Shown here: piece after piece, positions 1 to 7,603 of the stretch
How positions within the stretch are numbered: the first letter of the stretch is position 1
Layout of the letters: the number at the start of each line of letters is the position of its first letter
DNA from: Microbacterium tenebrionis
GTDB lineage: Bacteria > Actinomycetota > Actinomycetes > Actinomycetales > Microbacteriaceae
NCBI RefSeq assembly: GCF_903645325.1
Contig: NZ_CAHJXQ010000001.1
Location: 124,001 to 188,000, forward strand
Length of the DNA stretch: 64,000 nt
Reading direction: 5' to 3'
Notes under the pieces: generated by a model
What the model saw: the letters and a program-made list of their open reading frames with translations, nothing else
What the model was told of the DNA's origin: nothing
Database searches by the model: none
Translations under genes and position numbers: made by a program

Positions 1-169
1 GATCGCGATCGAGGATGCTGCCCTCGACGAGGGTCACGTCCTCGGGCACGAACGACGGGATGCCGGAGGAGAGGTCGTCGAGGACGACCGGGGTGAGCCC
101 GGCTGCTGCGAGTGCGCGCACGACGTGCGCTCCGATGTAGCCGGCGCCGCCGGTGACGATCCAGGACAT
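1..169 (-). CDS. galE: UDP-glucose 4-epimerase family protein, partial (N-terminus only)
   Basis: This is the first 56 residues of an extended short-chain dehydrogenase; the rest lies beyond the left edge. It starts MSWIVTGGAGYIGAHVVRAL, which carries the GxxGYIGxH dinucleotide-binding signature of UDP-glucose 4-epimerases, followed by VVLDDLSSG, the usual end of the second beta strand in this family. Such enzymes interconvert UDP-glucose and UDP-galactose (or the N-acetyl forms) in the cytoplasm. The ATG at 167-169 is preceded on its strand by a GAGGAG ribosome-binding site. Other NAD-dependent sugar-nucleotide epimerases share this N-terminus, so the exact substrate is not certain. Confidence 0.85.
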   Translation of the reverse strand, partial: MSWIVTGGAGYIGAHVVRALAAAGLTPVVLDDLSSGIPSFVPEDVTLVEGSILDRD

Positions 170-282
170 GTGCTCTCCTCGTGCTCGATTCGCAGTGTCT
201 CCATCCTCGCACTCTGCCAACCGCGCGACGTGCGAGCCCGCGCCGTGACGGGTGTGCTCCGCGCGCTCGCTAAGCTCCGAGG

Positions 283-1386
283 ATGACGACTGTTGTGATG
301 GCTCCCGACAGCTTCAAGGGGACGATCTCGGCCGCGGAGGCGGCCAGGGCACTCGCTGACGGCTGGCGCCGCATCGATCCGGCTGCGGTGATCCTGTCGC
401 GCCCGATGGCGGATGGCGGCGAGGGGACCGTCGATGCGTTCGCCACGGCTGTTCCGGGTGCCCAGCGGATGCCGATCGCCGTCGACGGTCCGGCCGGGAC
501 GCCGACCGATACATCCTGGCTGCTGCTGCCGCCGACGCCGGACTCCCCCGCCGGCACCGCCGTGATCGACATCGGTTCGACGTCGGGCATCGAGATGCTC
601 GACGAGCTGCGTCCCTGGGATGCCGACACCTCTGGCTTCGGACAGGCGATCGTGGCGGCCCTCGACCACGGCGTCTCCCGTCTGGTGCTCGGCATCGGGT
701 CGAGCGCATCGACCGACGGCGGCGCGGGTCTGCTCAGTGTGCTCGGCGCTCGATTCCTCGACGAGTCCGGCGCACCCGTAGCGCCCGGCGCGCGCGGTCT
801 CCTCGACGTCGCGGCCGTCGACCTGACAGGGCTGCGTCCGATCCCCGACGCCGTCGTGCTCACCGACGTCACCAACCCGCTGACCGGCGATCGCGGCGCC
901 GCGGCCGTGTTCGGTCCGCAGAAGGGCTTCGCGGCGGATGCCGACATCCGACGGGTGGATCGCTCGCTCGCCCGCCTGGCAGGTCTGATCGGCGTCGACC
1001 CGAGCCTGCCCGGGGCCGGCGCCGCCGGTGGTGCCGGTGCCGCCCTGATGAGATGCGGCGCGCGGATCGAGCCCGGTGCAGCCGAAGTCTCCCGTCTGAT
1101 CGGACTGGCGGATTCCGTCACCGGTGCCGACGTCGTCATCACGGGCGAGGGCTCCTATGACGGGCAGTCCGGAGACGGCAAGGTCCCCTCGTACGTCGCC
1201 GGGATCGCCGCAGCCGCAGGAGCGCGCGCCGCGGTCGTGGCCGGTCGCATCGCACCGGAGGCGGACACCGGCCTGTTCGCGGCAGCCGTCTCGCTCACCG
1301 ATCTCGCCGGCTCCGCTGAGGAGTCCCTCGGTGAACCCGCCCGGTGGCTGAGAGCCGCCGGTGCGGACCTCGCTCGGCGGCTCTAG
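283..1386 (+). CDS. glxK: glycerate kinase
   Basis: A 367-residue protein of the GlxK/GarK glycerate kinase family, which phosphorylates glycerate with ATP and feeds it into lower glycolysis. Family marks are the opening MTTVVMAPDSFKGTISAAEAA, the ADGGEGT loop near residue 45, GIGSSASTDGGAG near residue 145, FGPQKG near residue 210 and ITGEGSYDGQS near residue 285. Length is usual for the family. The ATG is chosen because it opens directly on the conserved MAPDSFKG block. A -10-like TAAGCT at 271-276 lies only six bases before the ATG, so the message is probably leaderless. Its stop codon overlaps that of the convergent phosphoglucomutase gene. Confidence 0.93.
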   Translation: MTTVVMAPDSFKGTISAAEAARALADGWRRIDPAAVILSRPMADGGEGTVDAFATAVPGAQRMPIAVDGPAGTPTDTSWLLLPPTPDSPAGTAVIDIGSTSGIEMLDELRPWDADTSGFGQAIVAALDHGVSRLVLGIGSSASTDGGAGLLSVLGARFLDESGAPVAPGARGLLDVAAVDLTGLRPIPDAVVLTDVTNPLTGDRGAAAVFGPQKGFAADADIRRVDRSLARLAGLIGVDPSLPGAGAAGGAGAALMRCGARIEPGAAEVSRLIGLADSVTGADVVITGEGSYDGQSGDGKVPSYVAGIAAAAGARAAVVAGRIAPEADTGLFAAAVSLTDLAGSAEESLGEPARWLRAAGADLARRL

Positions 1387-3026
1387 CCGCCCAGCGCCTC
1401 AGCAACGACCGCTCTGGCCTCCTCCTGGACCTCAGCGAGGTGCTCGGGGCCCTTCAGGCTCTCGGCGTACAGCTTGTAGACGTCCTCGGTGCCGGACGGG
1501 CGCGCCGCGAACCAGGCGTGCTCGGTCTGCACCTTCAGGCCGCCGATCGCGGCGCCGTTGCCCGGCGCGTGTGACAGCTTCGCGGTGATCTCCTCGCCGG
1601 CGAGCGTCGTCGCCGTGACGGACTCGGGTGTGAGCTTTCCGAGCTTCGCCTTCTGCTCGGGCGTCGCCGGGGCGTCGACCCGCTGGTAGGCGGATGCCCC
1701 GAATGCCTGCTCGAGCTCGGCGTAGCGCTCAGACGGGGTCTTGCCCGTGACGGCGATGATCTCGGCCGCGAGCAAGCACAGCAGGATGCCGTCCTTGTCG
1801 GTCGACCACACGGATCCGTCGCGGCGCAGGAACGATGCGCCGGCGGACTCCTCGCCGCCGAACGCGACGGAGCCGTCGAGGAGGCCGGGCACGAACCACT
1901 TGAATCCGACCGGGACCTCGAGGAGTCTGCGCCCGAGCGACTCGGCGACGCGGTCGATGATCATGGACGACACGAGGGTTTTGCCGACCGCGGCATCCCG
2001 TGGCCAGTCCGCGCGGTGCGAGAACAGGTAGTCGATCGCGACGGCGAGGTAGTGGTTCGGGTTCATGAGCCCGGCATCCGGAGTCACGATGCCGTGCCGG
2101 TCGGCGTCGGCGTCGTTGCCGGTGAGGACGTCGAAGTCGCCCTTCTTCGCGACGAGGGACGCCATGGCGTTCGGCGAGGACGGATCCATGCGGATCTTCT
2201 CGTCCCAGTCCAGGGTCATGAAGCGCCACGTGGGGTCAACCTCGGGGTTGACGACGGTCAGCTCGATGCCGTGCATCTCCTTGATGAGCGCCCAGTAGTC
2301 GACCGAGGCTCCGCCGAGAGGGTCCGCGCCGATGCGGACGCCGGCCTTCTTGATCGCCTCGATGTCGATGATCGTCGGCAGATCACGGACGTACGCGTCG
2401 CGGAAGTCATAGTTCGGCAGGGCATCCCAGTCGATGTCGGCGAAGCTCTGCGCCTTCACGCCGTCGAGGCCGCCCTCGATCAGCTCGTTCGCACGGTTCG
2501 CGATCCAGCTCGTCGCGTCGGTGTCCGCGGGGCCGCCGTGCGGAGGGTTGTACTTGAAGCCGCCGTCGCGCGGCGGGTTGTGCGACGGCGTGACGACGAT
2601 GCCGTCGGCCCGGCCCGCGGCATCCGCGTCGAGGCCCTTGTTGTACGTGAGGATCGCGTGGCTGAGCGCGGGCGTCGGCACCCACGAGTCGCGGGCGTCG
2701 ACGCGGATGTCGACGCCGTTCGCGACGAGCACCTCGATCGCGCTGCGCTCGGCGGGGAGCGAGAGCGCGTGCGTGTCGCGGCCGAGGAACAGCGGGCCTT
2801 CGATGCCCTGCTGGCGGCGGTAATCGACGATCGCCTGGGTCGTGGCGAGGATGTGGTTCTCGTTGAAGCTGCCCGACAGCGACGAACCCCGGTGACCGCT
2901 CGTGCCGAACACGACGCGCTGCGCGGGGTCTGACGGATCCGGATGCCGGTCGTAGTACGCGGCGATCAAGGCGTCGACATCGATGAGGTCACTTTCCTCC
3001 GCGGGGAGGCCGGCACGACTGGTCAT
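1383..3026 (-). CDS. pgm: phosphoglucomutase (alpha-D-glucose phosphate-specific)
   Basis: A 547-residue phosphohexomutase close in length to E. coli Pgm (546). It interconverts glucose 1-phosphate and glucose 6-phosphate in the cytoplasm, linking glycogen and sugar-nucleotide metabolism to glycolysis. Seen in the sequence: the N-terminal FGTSGHRGSS block, the phosphoserine loop VVTPSHNPPRDGGFKYNPP with its active serine, the metal loop TGNDADADRHG, the sugar-binding GGEESAG and the phosphate-binding RPSGTEDVYK near the C-terminus. The frame is open further upstream, but the ATG at 3024-3026 fits the family start and leaves a short divergent gap to pheA. The stop overlaps the glycerate kinase stop on the other strand. 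Confidence 0.95.
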   Translation of the reverse strand: MTSRAGLPAEESDLIDVDALIAAYYDRHPDPSDPAQRVVFGTSGHRGSSLSGSFNENHILATTQAIVDYRRQQGIEGPLFLGRDTHALSLPAERSAIEVLVANGVDIRVDARDSWVPTPALSHAILTYNKGLDADAAGRADGIVVTPSHNPPRDGGFKYNPPHGGPADTDATSWIANRANELIEGGLDGVKAQSFADIDWDALPNYDFRDAYVRDLPTIIDIEAIKKAGVRIGADPLGGASVDYWALIKEMHGIELTVVNPEVDPTWRFMTLDWDEKIRMDPSSPNAMASLVAKKGDFDVLTGNDADADRHGIVTPDAGLMNPNHYLAVAIDYLFSHRADWPRDAAVGKTLVSSMIIDRVAESLGRRLLEVPVGFKWFVPGLLDGSVAFGGEESAGASFLRRDGSVWSTDKDGILLCLLAAEIIAVTGKTPSERYAELEQAFGASAYQRVDAPATPEQKAKLGKLTPESVTATTLAGEEITAKLSHAPGNGAAIGGLKVQTEHAWFAARPSGTEDVYKLYAESLKGPEHLAEVQEEARAVVAEALGG

Positions 3027-3086
3027 GGGAACAGTCTGCCCCGATCCGCGCGCCAGCGCATCATCCGCAGGGCTAAGGTGAAACGC

Positions 3087-4028
3087 GTGACGGAACGGCG
3101 CACCTACAGCTACCTGGGTCCTGCGGGCACCTTCACCGAAGCAGCACTGGACCAGGTCGCCGAGGCCCGAGGGCAGGAGTGGCGGCCCGTGCACAACGTC
3201 GGCGAGGCGCTCGCGGACGTGCTCGAGGGGCGCAGCCACGCCGCGATGATCGCGATCGAGAACTCGATCGAGGGCGGCGTCTCGACGACGCAGGATGCTC
3301 TGGCGACGCTTCCGGGTCTGCGGATCGTGGGCGAGTACCTGGTGAAGGTGAACTTCGTTCTCGTGGCCCCGCGTGGCACGACGCTCGAGGACGTCACGGT
3401 GATCGCCGCGCATCCGGTCGCGTACGCGCAGTGCCACGGCTGGCTCGGCGAGCACCTGCCGAACCACGCCCATGTGCCTGCGGCGAGCAATGTGGCATCC
3501 GCGATCGGCGTCCTCGACGGATCGTCGCCTGCGCAGGCCGCGATCGCTCCGCCCGGAATCGTGCAGCACTACGACGTCGACGTGCTTGCGTCCGAGATCG
3601 GCGACAGCACCTCGGCCGTGACGCGCTTCGTGCTCGTCACCCGCACCACCATGCCGCCCGAGCCGACCGGCGCCGACAAGACCTCGCTCATCGTCGAGCT
3701 GCCCGACGACCACCCCGGCGCGCTGCTCGACATGCTCGAGCAGTTCTCGACGCGCGGCATCAACCTGTCGCTCATCGAGTCGCGTCCGATCGGCGACGCG
3801 CTCGGGCGCTACCGGTTCGTGATCGACGCGGACGGCCACGTGGCCGACGAGCGGATGGCGGACGCGCTGCTCGGTATCCGCCGGTTCAGCCCGCGCGTGG
3901 TGTTCCTGGGGTCGTACCCGAGGGCCGACCGGAAGATCGTGCAGTATCCGGATCGCTACGCCGACGAGGTCTTCGTCGAGGCGCGCGACTGGCTGCGCGG
4001 GCTCATCACCGGCGAGCCCGAGGTCTGA
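3087..4028 (+). CDS. pheA: prephenate dehydratase
   Basis: A 313-residue monofunctional prephenate dehydratase, which converts prephenate to phenylpyruvate in phenylalanine synthesis. The catalytic domain opens YSYLGPAGTFTEAAL and contains IENSIEGGV and TRFVLVTR, the TRF motif holding the catalytic threonine. A C-terminal ACT domain (LIVELPDDHPGALLDMLEQF, then NLSLIESRP) is the usual phenylalanine-sensing allosteric site. No chorismate mutase domain is present. The start is GTG at 3087; an in-frame GTG at 3078 is also possible. TAAGGT at 3073-3078 looks like a -10 box, which favours a leaderless message from 3087. It is divergent from pgm. Confidence 0.93.
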   Translation: MTERRTYSYLGPAGTFTEAALDQVAEARGQEWRPVHNVGEALADVLEGRSHAAMIAIENSIEGGVSTTQDALATLPGLRIVGEYLVKVNFVLVAPRGTTLEDVTVIAAHPVAYAQCHGWLGEHLPNHAHVPAASNVASAIGVLDGSSPAQAAIAPPGIVQHYDVDVLASEIGDSTSAVTRFVLVTRTTMPPEPTGADKTSLIVELPDDHPGALLDMLEQFSTRGINLSLIESRPIGDALGRYRFVIDADGHVADERMADALLGIRRFSPRVVFLGSYPRADRKIVQYPDRYADEVFVEARDWLRGLITGEPEV

Positions 4029-4035
4029 CCGTCGG

Positions 4036-4245
4036 TCAGTGCTCCTGGTACCGGGGCCAGGAGCTGCCCGGCGACATGTGCGAGTACAGGGCGCCCTTGG
4101 CGACTTCGAGACTCGGATAGCGCCCCGTCTCGGCATCCGCTGCGGCCATCACGACGATGTAGTCGTCGTCCTCGTGGCGGATGCTGCCGACGACCCCGTT
4201 CGATCCGTACGCGACCCAGAGTCCGCGCGTCTGCGTTGCGCTCAT
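4036..4245 (-). CDS. small hypothetical protein
   Basis: A 69-residue protein starting MSATQTRGLWVAYGSNGVVG. It contains one short acidic stretch (RHEDDDYIVVM) and the repeated small motif AAADAETGRYPSLEVAKGALYSHM. It has no membrane segment, signal peptide or catalytic motif that I recognise. Its composition is ordinary for the host, and a purine-rich ribosome-binding site (AAGGGGG) precedes the ATG, so it is probably a real gene. It sits seven bases from the pheA stop on the opposite strand. Function unknown. Confidence 0.7.
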   Translation of the reverse strand: MSATQTRGLWVAYGSNGVVGSIRHEDDDYIVVMAAADAETGRYPSLEVAKGALYSHMSPGSSWPRYQEH

Positions 4246-4311
4246 GAGAGCCCCCTTCCGACTCGATACTGCTGACCGTACTCCCGCACCGACGTTTCGG
4301 CCAGAGGCTGG

Positions 4312-5361
4312 TCAGAGTGCGGCGGAGATCAGCTCGAGGGTCTGCGCGCGGCCGGTCGCGGCATCCATCGCCTCGGTGTCGTAGGCGCCGGCGACGGGGG
4401 AGAGCATGACTTCGTCGACGCCGAACTTCTCCGCGAACTCGCGCAGCTCGGCGGCCACCGACTCGCCGGTGCCGACGAACCAGCGCGAGCGCGCGGCTTC
4501 GATCACCTGGTCAGTTGCGGGGTCGGATGCCGCGGCGAGGGCCTCGTCGACGGTCTCGAGCGCGATGAGCGGCTTGTTCAGGCGCAGGCGGGCCATCATG
4601 CGCAGCTGCGGGAGTGCCCTCTCCTCGGCCTCTTCAGCGGTCGGTGCGGCGACGGCGTTGACGGTGAGGAATGTGCGGGGCGTCGGGTGCGCCTCGCTCG
4701 GCTGATATCCGGTGCGGTACAGGTCGAGGGCGCGCTCGAGTCCCTGGCCCGAGAAGTGATTCGCGAACACGTAGGGCAGGCCCTGAGATGCCGCGAGCTG
4801 GGCGGAGTAGTCGCTGGAGCCCAGCAGCCACACCTCGGGTGTGCCGGTGGCCGCCGGGGTGGCGTGCACGGTGTACTCGCCGCCCGACGTGAAGCGCAGG
4901 CTGGCGCCCTCGGCGCCGAGGAGCAGCGCGATGTCCTGCACGTGGCGGGGGAACTGCTCCACGTCGCTGGTCGTTCCGGCGGTGCGCAGCAGCTGGGTGA
5001 TCACCGGGTCGCTGCCCGGAGCGCGGCCGAGACCGAGGTCGATGCGGCCGGGCGCGATGGCCTCGAGGGCGGCGAACTGCTCGGCGACGATGAGCGGAGC
5101 GTGGTTGGGGAGCATGACGCCGCCCGAGCCCAGGCGCATCGTGGTCGTGCGCGACGTCGCTGCGGCAATGAGCACGGGGGGAGTGGTGGATGCCACGGCA
5201 GGCATGTTGTGGTGCTCGGCGAACCAGTAGCGGCGGTAGCCGAGCCGGTCGGCGGTCTCGGCGAGGGCGAGGGAGGCGGCGATCGCCTCGGAGCTGGTCT
5301 GACCGGTTCGCACCGGAACGAGGTCGAGCACGGACAGGGCGGGGGCTGCAGCAGTCATCAT
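4312..5361 (-). CDS. LLM-class flavin-dependent oxidoreductase
   Basis: A 349-residue bacterial luciferase-like monooxygenase fold protein, predicted to use FMNH2 or F420H2 in the cytoplasm. Supporting features are the N-terminal SVLDLVPVRTGQTS, the YRRYWFAEHHNMP block typical of the alkanal-monooxygenase-like subgroup, the MRLGSGGVMLPNHAPL loop and the RIDLGLGRAPG segment. Two adjacent ATGs (5359-5361 and 5356-5358) are possible starts. The substrate cannot be told from sequence. It is a single-gene unit, next to the broken antiporter. Confidence 0.9.
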   Translation of the reverse strand: MMTAAAPALSVLDLVPVRTGQTSSEAIAASLALAETADRLGYRRYWFAEHHNMPAVASTTPPVLIAAATSRTTTMRLGSGGVMLPNHAPLIVAEQFAALEAIAPGRIDLGLGRAPGSDPVITQLLRTAGTTSDVEQFPRHVQDIALLLGAEGASLRFTSGGEYTVHATPAATGTPEVWLLGSSDYSAQLAASQGLPYVFANHFSGQGLERALDLYRTGYQPSEAHPTPRTFLTVNAVAAPTAEEAEERALPQLRMMARLRLNKPLIALETVDEALAAASDPATDQVIEAARSRWFVGTGESVAAELREFAEKFGVDEVMLSPVAGAYDTEAMDAATGRAQTLELISAAL

Positions 5362-5412
5362 CTCTGATAACCGGGCGGCGGGCCCCGGCATTCCCCCGCG
5401 TAGTCGTTCGGC

Positions 5413-5712
5413 ATGGACGCCACGCTGTTCTCGGTTCTCGGTTCTCGTCGGCTCGGTGGTCGTGGCGGCGATCGCGCGGTGGCGGGGGTGGCCGGCGCCG
5501 CTGCTCGTGACGGTCGTGGCGCTCGCGGCATCCTTCCTGCCCTTCATCCCCGAGATGGAGATCGACGGGCACGTGCTGCTGAACATCGTGCTGCCGCCGC
5601 TGCTGTACTCGGCGGCGCTGGACGTCTCGTTCGTGGGGTTCAAGCGCAGCCTGCCGCAGATCCGGCGGCTGGGGATCTGGCTGGTGCTGCTGACGGCGGT
5701 CGCCGCCGGACT
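5413..5712 (+). pseudogene. broken Na+/H+ antiporter (CPA1/NhaP-like), N-terminal fragment
   Basis: Only the first two or three membrane segments of a cation:proton antiporter remain. The start MDATLFSVL is in one frame; the rest, from VVAAIARWRGWPAPLLV through PEMEIDGHVLLNIVLPPLLYSAALDV to SLPQIRRLGIWLVLLTAV, is in the next frame. Between them TTCTCGG is repeated in tandem near 5430-5445. That 7-bp duplication shifts the frame; removing one copy restores a continuous MDATLFSVLVGSVVVAAIARW. Homology then stops near 5712, where unrelated lower-GC DNA begins. CPA1 antiporters are about 500 residues or more, so most of the gene is gone. Confidence 0.8.
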
Positions 5713-5942
5713 TTCCACGCCCCGACGGCGGTCGGGTCACTCAAGGAAACGCGATCATCTACGTGACGGACGCCATTGAGTGGGAGTGCTGGCTCGGCGT
5801 TTGCAATCCCAAGCGCACTATGGCCATCAAAGTCGTGATCGAGAACACTCGCGTAAGTGATGGCTACCACAAAGGCCTCATCACCGCATATTGTATGGGC
5901 GTGACGGCTTGCCCCCAATGGGTGATCAACGTAGCTGGCTAG
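5713..5942 (+). other. open-frame remnant without a start, origin unknown
   Basis: Directly after the antiporter break one plus-strand frame stays open for about 75 codons to a TAG at 5940-5942. It includes GNAIIYVTDAIEWECWLGVC and YHKGLITAYCMGVTACPQW. The first ATG is near the middle, so a normal start is lacking. The reading looks protein-like (aromatic, Cys-containing, few simple repeats) and the GC content is lower than in the neighbours, suggesting an imported fragment. No family is recognised, and the minus strand is also open here, so the call is weak. Confidence 0.35.
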
Positions 5943-5955
5943 CGGATGATCCGGC

Positions 5956-6297
5956 ATGGGAGTGGAACCCCTCGATCTGGCGCTTGTCCGCGAGGTCCAA
6001 AGCGCATGGGATGACGCTCTCGGGACGCCTCTGATCCCCGAAGGCCTGCAACTTCTATCGCTCTGCAGCAAAGGCAACAGGCTCGAAGTACAGACTTCCG
6101 ATGCCAGGGGCGTCCGATTCGGCTTTTCCGTGGAAGTTCCCGATGGGTTGGCGTTTGGTGCCAGCACGGAGACCGGCACTTTCAAGAATTGGGCCGTTTG
6201 GGAAGTAATCGTCCCTCTCGCCGAAGAGATTGAGACGGATGCGGCGCATCGCGTCTCTCCGGACGCCGCCGGCATCAGGTGGGTGTCCGCCACTTAG
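5956..6297 (+). CDS. hypothetical protein in a transferred segment
   Basis: A 113-residue soluble protein starting MGVEPLDLALVREVQSAWDD. It has alternating charged and hydrophobic stretches (LQLLSLCSKGNRLEVQTS, NWAVWEVIVPLAEEIETD) and no membrane segment or known motif. Codon use is less GC-biased at third positions than in the flanking core genes, in keeping with transfer. It lies between the truncated antiporter and an IS1380 fragment. It could be a real small gene or a cargo remnant; function unknown. Confidence 0.5.
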   Translation: MGVEPLDLALVREVQSAWDDALGTPLIPEGLQLLSLCSKGNRLEVQTSDARGVRFGFSVEVPDGLAFGASTETGTFKNWAVWEVIVPLAEEIETDAAHRVSPDAAGIRWVSAT

Positions 6298-6436
6298 CCT
6301 CGATCCACCGATGAGCCCGTGGCGCGTGGCGTCGGCTTGATCGGCGTGGAGTGACGTGCCGCGGGCAGGGTTGAGTTCCGGGCGTCGCATCCCGGTCGTC
6401 CACTGAGTCTCGGTTGTGCCGCGGGCGCGGCGGTGG

Positions 6437-6760
6437 TCAGGTGGCCGTGGCTGGTGGTGGCGCGTGGGTTGCCGTGAAGAGCCGGGCGAACGCGGTCTGC
6501 CAGGGCCAGGCCTCGGGCAGGTGCAGGATGATCCGCCGCGCGGACCGTGCCAGGCGTGCCGGGACGGAGATGAGGGCGCGGCGGATCGTCGCGGTCGTCG
6601 CTCTGGCGAGTCGCCCGGCCTGGTCTGCGATGAGTCCGGCGGCGCGGGTGAGGTTGAACGCGATCACGGCGAGGACGAGCCAGGCGCTGTTCGCGGTGAA
6701 CACCCCGGACGGCAGGTGAGCGAGTGGCCCGGCCTTCAGATCGGCGTGGATCTGTTCGTT
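6437..6760 (-). pseudogene. IS1380-family transposase, C-terminal fragment
   Basis: The minus strand encodes the last roughly 108 residues of an IS1380-type DDE transposase: EQIHADLKAGPLAHLPSG, then VFTANSAWLVLAVIAFNLTR, then RRALISVPARLARSARRIIL and HLPEAWPWQTAF. These blocks follow the catalytic core in this family. The frame meets a TGA at 6761-6763, so the N-terminal three quarters and the DDE residues are absent. The GATCGAGGCTAAG near 6295-6310 may be what is left of the downstream IS end; I could not place terminal repeats with confidence. Confidence 0.75.
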
Positions 6761-6798
6761 TCAGTCTGGCCCGGAGTCATGCGGCCTCCCGGCCACGC

Positions 6799-7035
6799 TC
6801 ACGCTGCGACTCGCAGGTTGTTCGTATACCACGGCTTGTACGCATCAGGATTCCGCTGCCGCCGAGCCGCGGCTGCTACACGCTGACGCTCACGGACCTC
6901 GTCCGCATGAGCGTCCCGATATTGCTGGGCGTCATCTCTCAACATCTCCGGATGCCGTTCCCGGCAACGCCGCTTGTACTCGCGAACCATATCCGGATGC
7001 TGCTCCCGGAATCGGCGGCTCCGCTCTCTCTGCAA
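6799..7035 (-). CDS. Arg-rich protein built of 15-residue repeats
   Basis: The minus-strand frame is open from about 7110 down to the TGA at 6799-6801. The only usable start is TTG at 7033-7035, giving 78 residues. The frame is made of near-exact 15-residue units: RSRELHAQHPELQRE, RSRRFREQHPDMVRE, YKRRCRERHPEMLRD, DAQQYRDAHADEVRE, then a divergent RQRVAAAARRQRNPDAYKP tail. The first unit lies upstream of the TTG. The pattern predicts charged amphipathic helix. Similar short repeat proteins occur in phage and mobile DNA, but I cannot assign a function. It may be a remnant. Confidence 0.45.
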   Translation of the reverse strand: MQRERSRRFREQHPDMVREYKRRCRERHPEMLRDDAQQYRDAHADEVRERQRVAAAARRQRNPDAYKPWYTNNLRVAA

Positions 7036-7110
7036 CTCCGGGTGCTGGGCGTGGAGCTCGCGGCTCCGAGCGATTTTGCGTTGCCGCCGCGCCTCCCGTG
7101 CTCGGCGTCG

Positions 7111-7597
7111 CTAGCGCTGTCCACGCTCACGTTCCGCGCCCCTCAGGATCGGCCGCGCGCAAAGTCCTCCGCTTGGCAGCAAGATCGTGGGCCGCCCCGT
7201 CGGCGGAGGACACGTGATCGCTGCGTCCGGAGCCAGCGCGCTGCTCGCATCGCTCGTCGTTGCGACCGACAAGACACTGCGAACGTCCACTGCAGAGACC
7301 TAGAGAGCCAGCCGAAAGACCGGCCGGGCGGCCCCTGAGGCACCGCGCGTGTCGCAGAAAGCGGGGATCCCCACGAGGAGTTTGCTGACCGCATGCGCCA
7401 GAGAATAGGCGACTTCGCAATAATCGGGACTACCAGTAAACCATCGACTGTTGCAGTGAATGCAACTGTCTACACCTGCTGGCGAGGACTACTGGGATTT
7501 CTCAGGCCTTGATGCTCTGACCGTATCAGCGGAATGTCGGGAACCTGTCCGTTCGACTTGACTCGGTGATGCATCCTGTCGTACTTTGTTGCATCTA
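7111..7597. other. non-coding stretch holding the left boundary of the metal island
   Basis: No convincing gene is visible in these 487 bases. They hold the direct-repeat copy CTACCAGTAA at 7430-7439, an inverted repeat GTTGCA-GTGAA-TGCAAC at 7450-7466 and a second palindrome TTGCAT-CTA-ATGCAA at 7589-7603 just before or within the start of the recombinase gene. The latter two are candidate recombinase or regulator binding sites. Confidence 0.5.
7450..7466. repeat. inverted repeat near the left end of the island
   Basis: GTTGCA (7450-7455) and TGCAAC (7461-7466) are perfect 6-bp arms around a 5-bp spacer. They resemble the TTGCAT/ATGCAA palindrome at 7589-7603, which supports a shared binding protein, possibly the recombinase or the HTH protein encoded just downstream. 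Confidence 0.45.
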
Positions 7598-7603
7598 ATG
7601 CAA
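7589..7603. repeat. palindrome at the start of the recombinase gene
   Basis: TTGCAT-CTA-ATGCAA is a perfect palindrome with a 3-bp centre. The recombinase ATG at 7598-7600 lies in its right arm, so a protein bound here would block transcription or translation of the module. It shares TTGCA half-sites with the repeat at 7450-7466. Confidence 0.45.

Noticed and set aside
1383..4136. 917-residue minus-strand reading through pgm and past its start
   Set aside because: The upstream third is antisense to pheA and has no protein-like features; pgm starts at 3026.
6300..6770. complete IS1380 element
   Set aside because: Only the C-terminal fragment is there and terminal inverted repeats could not be paired.
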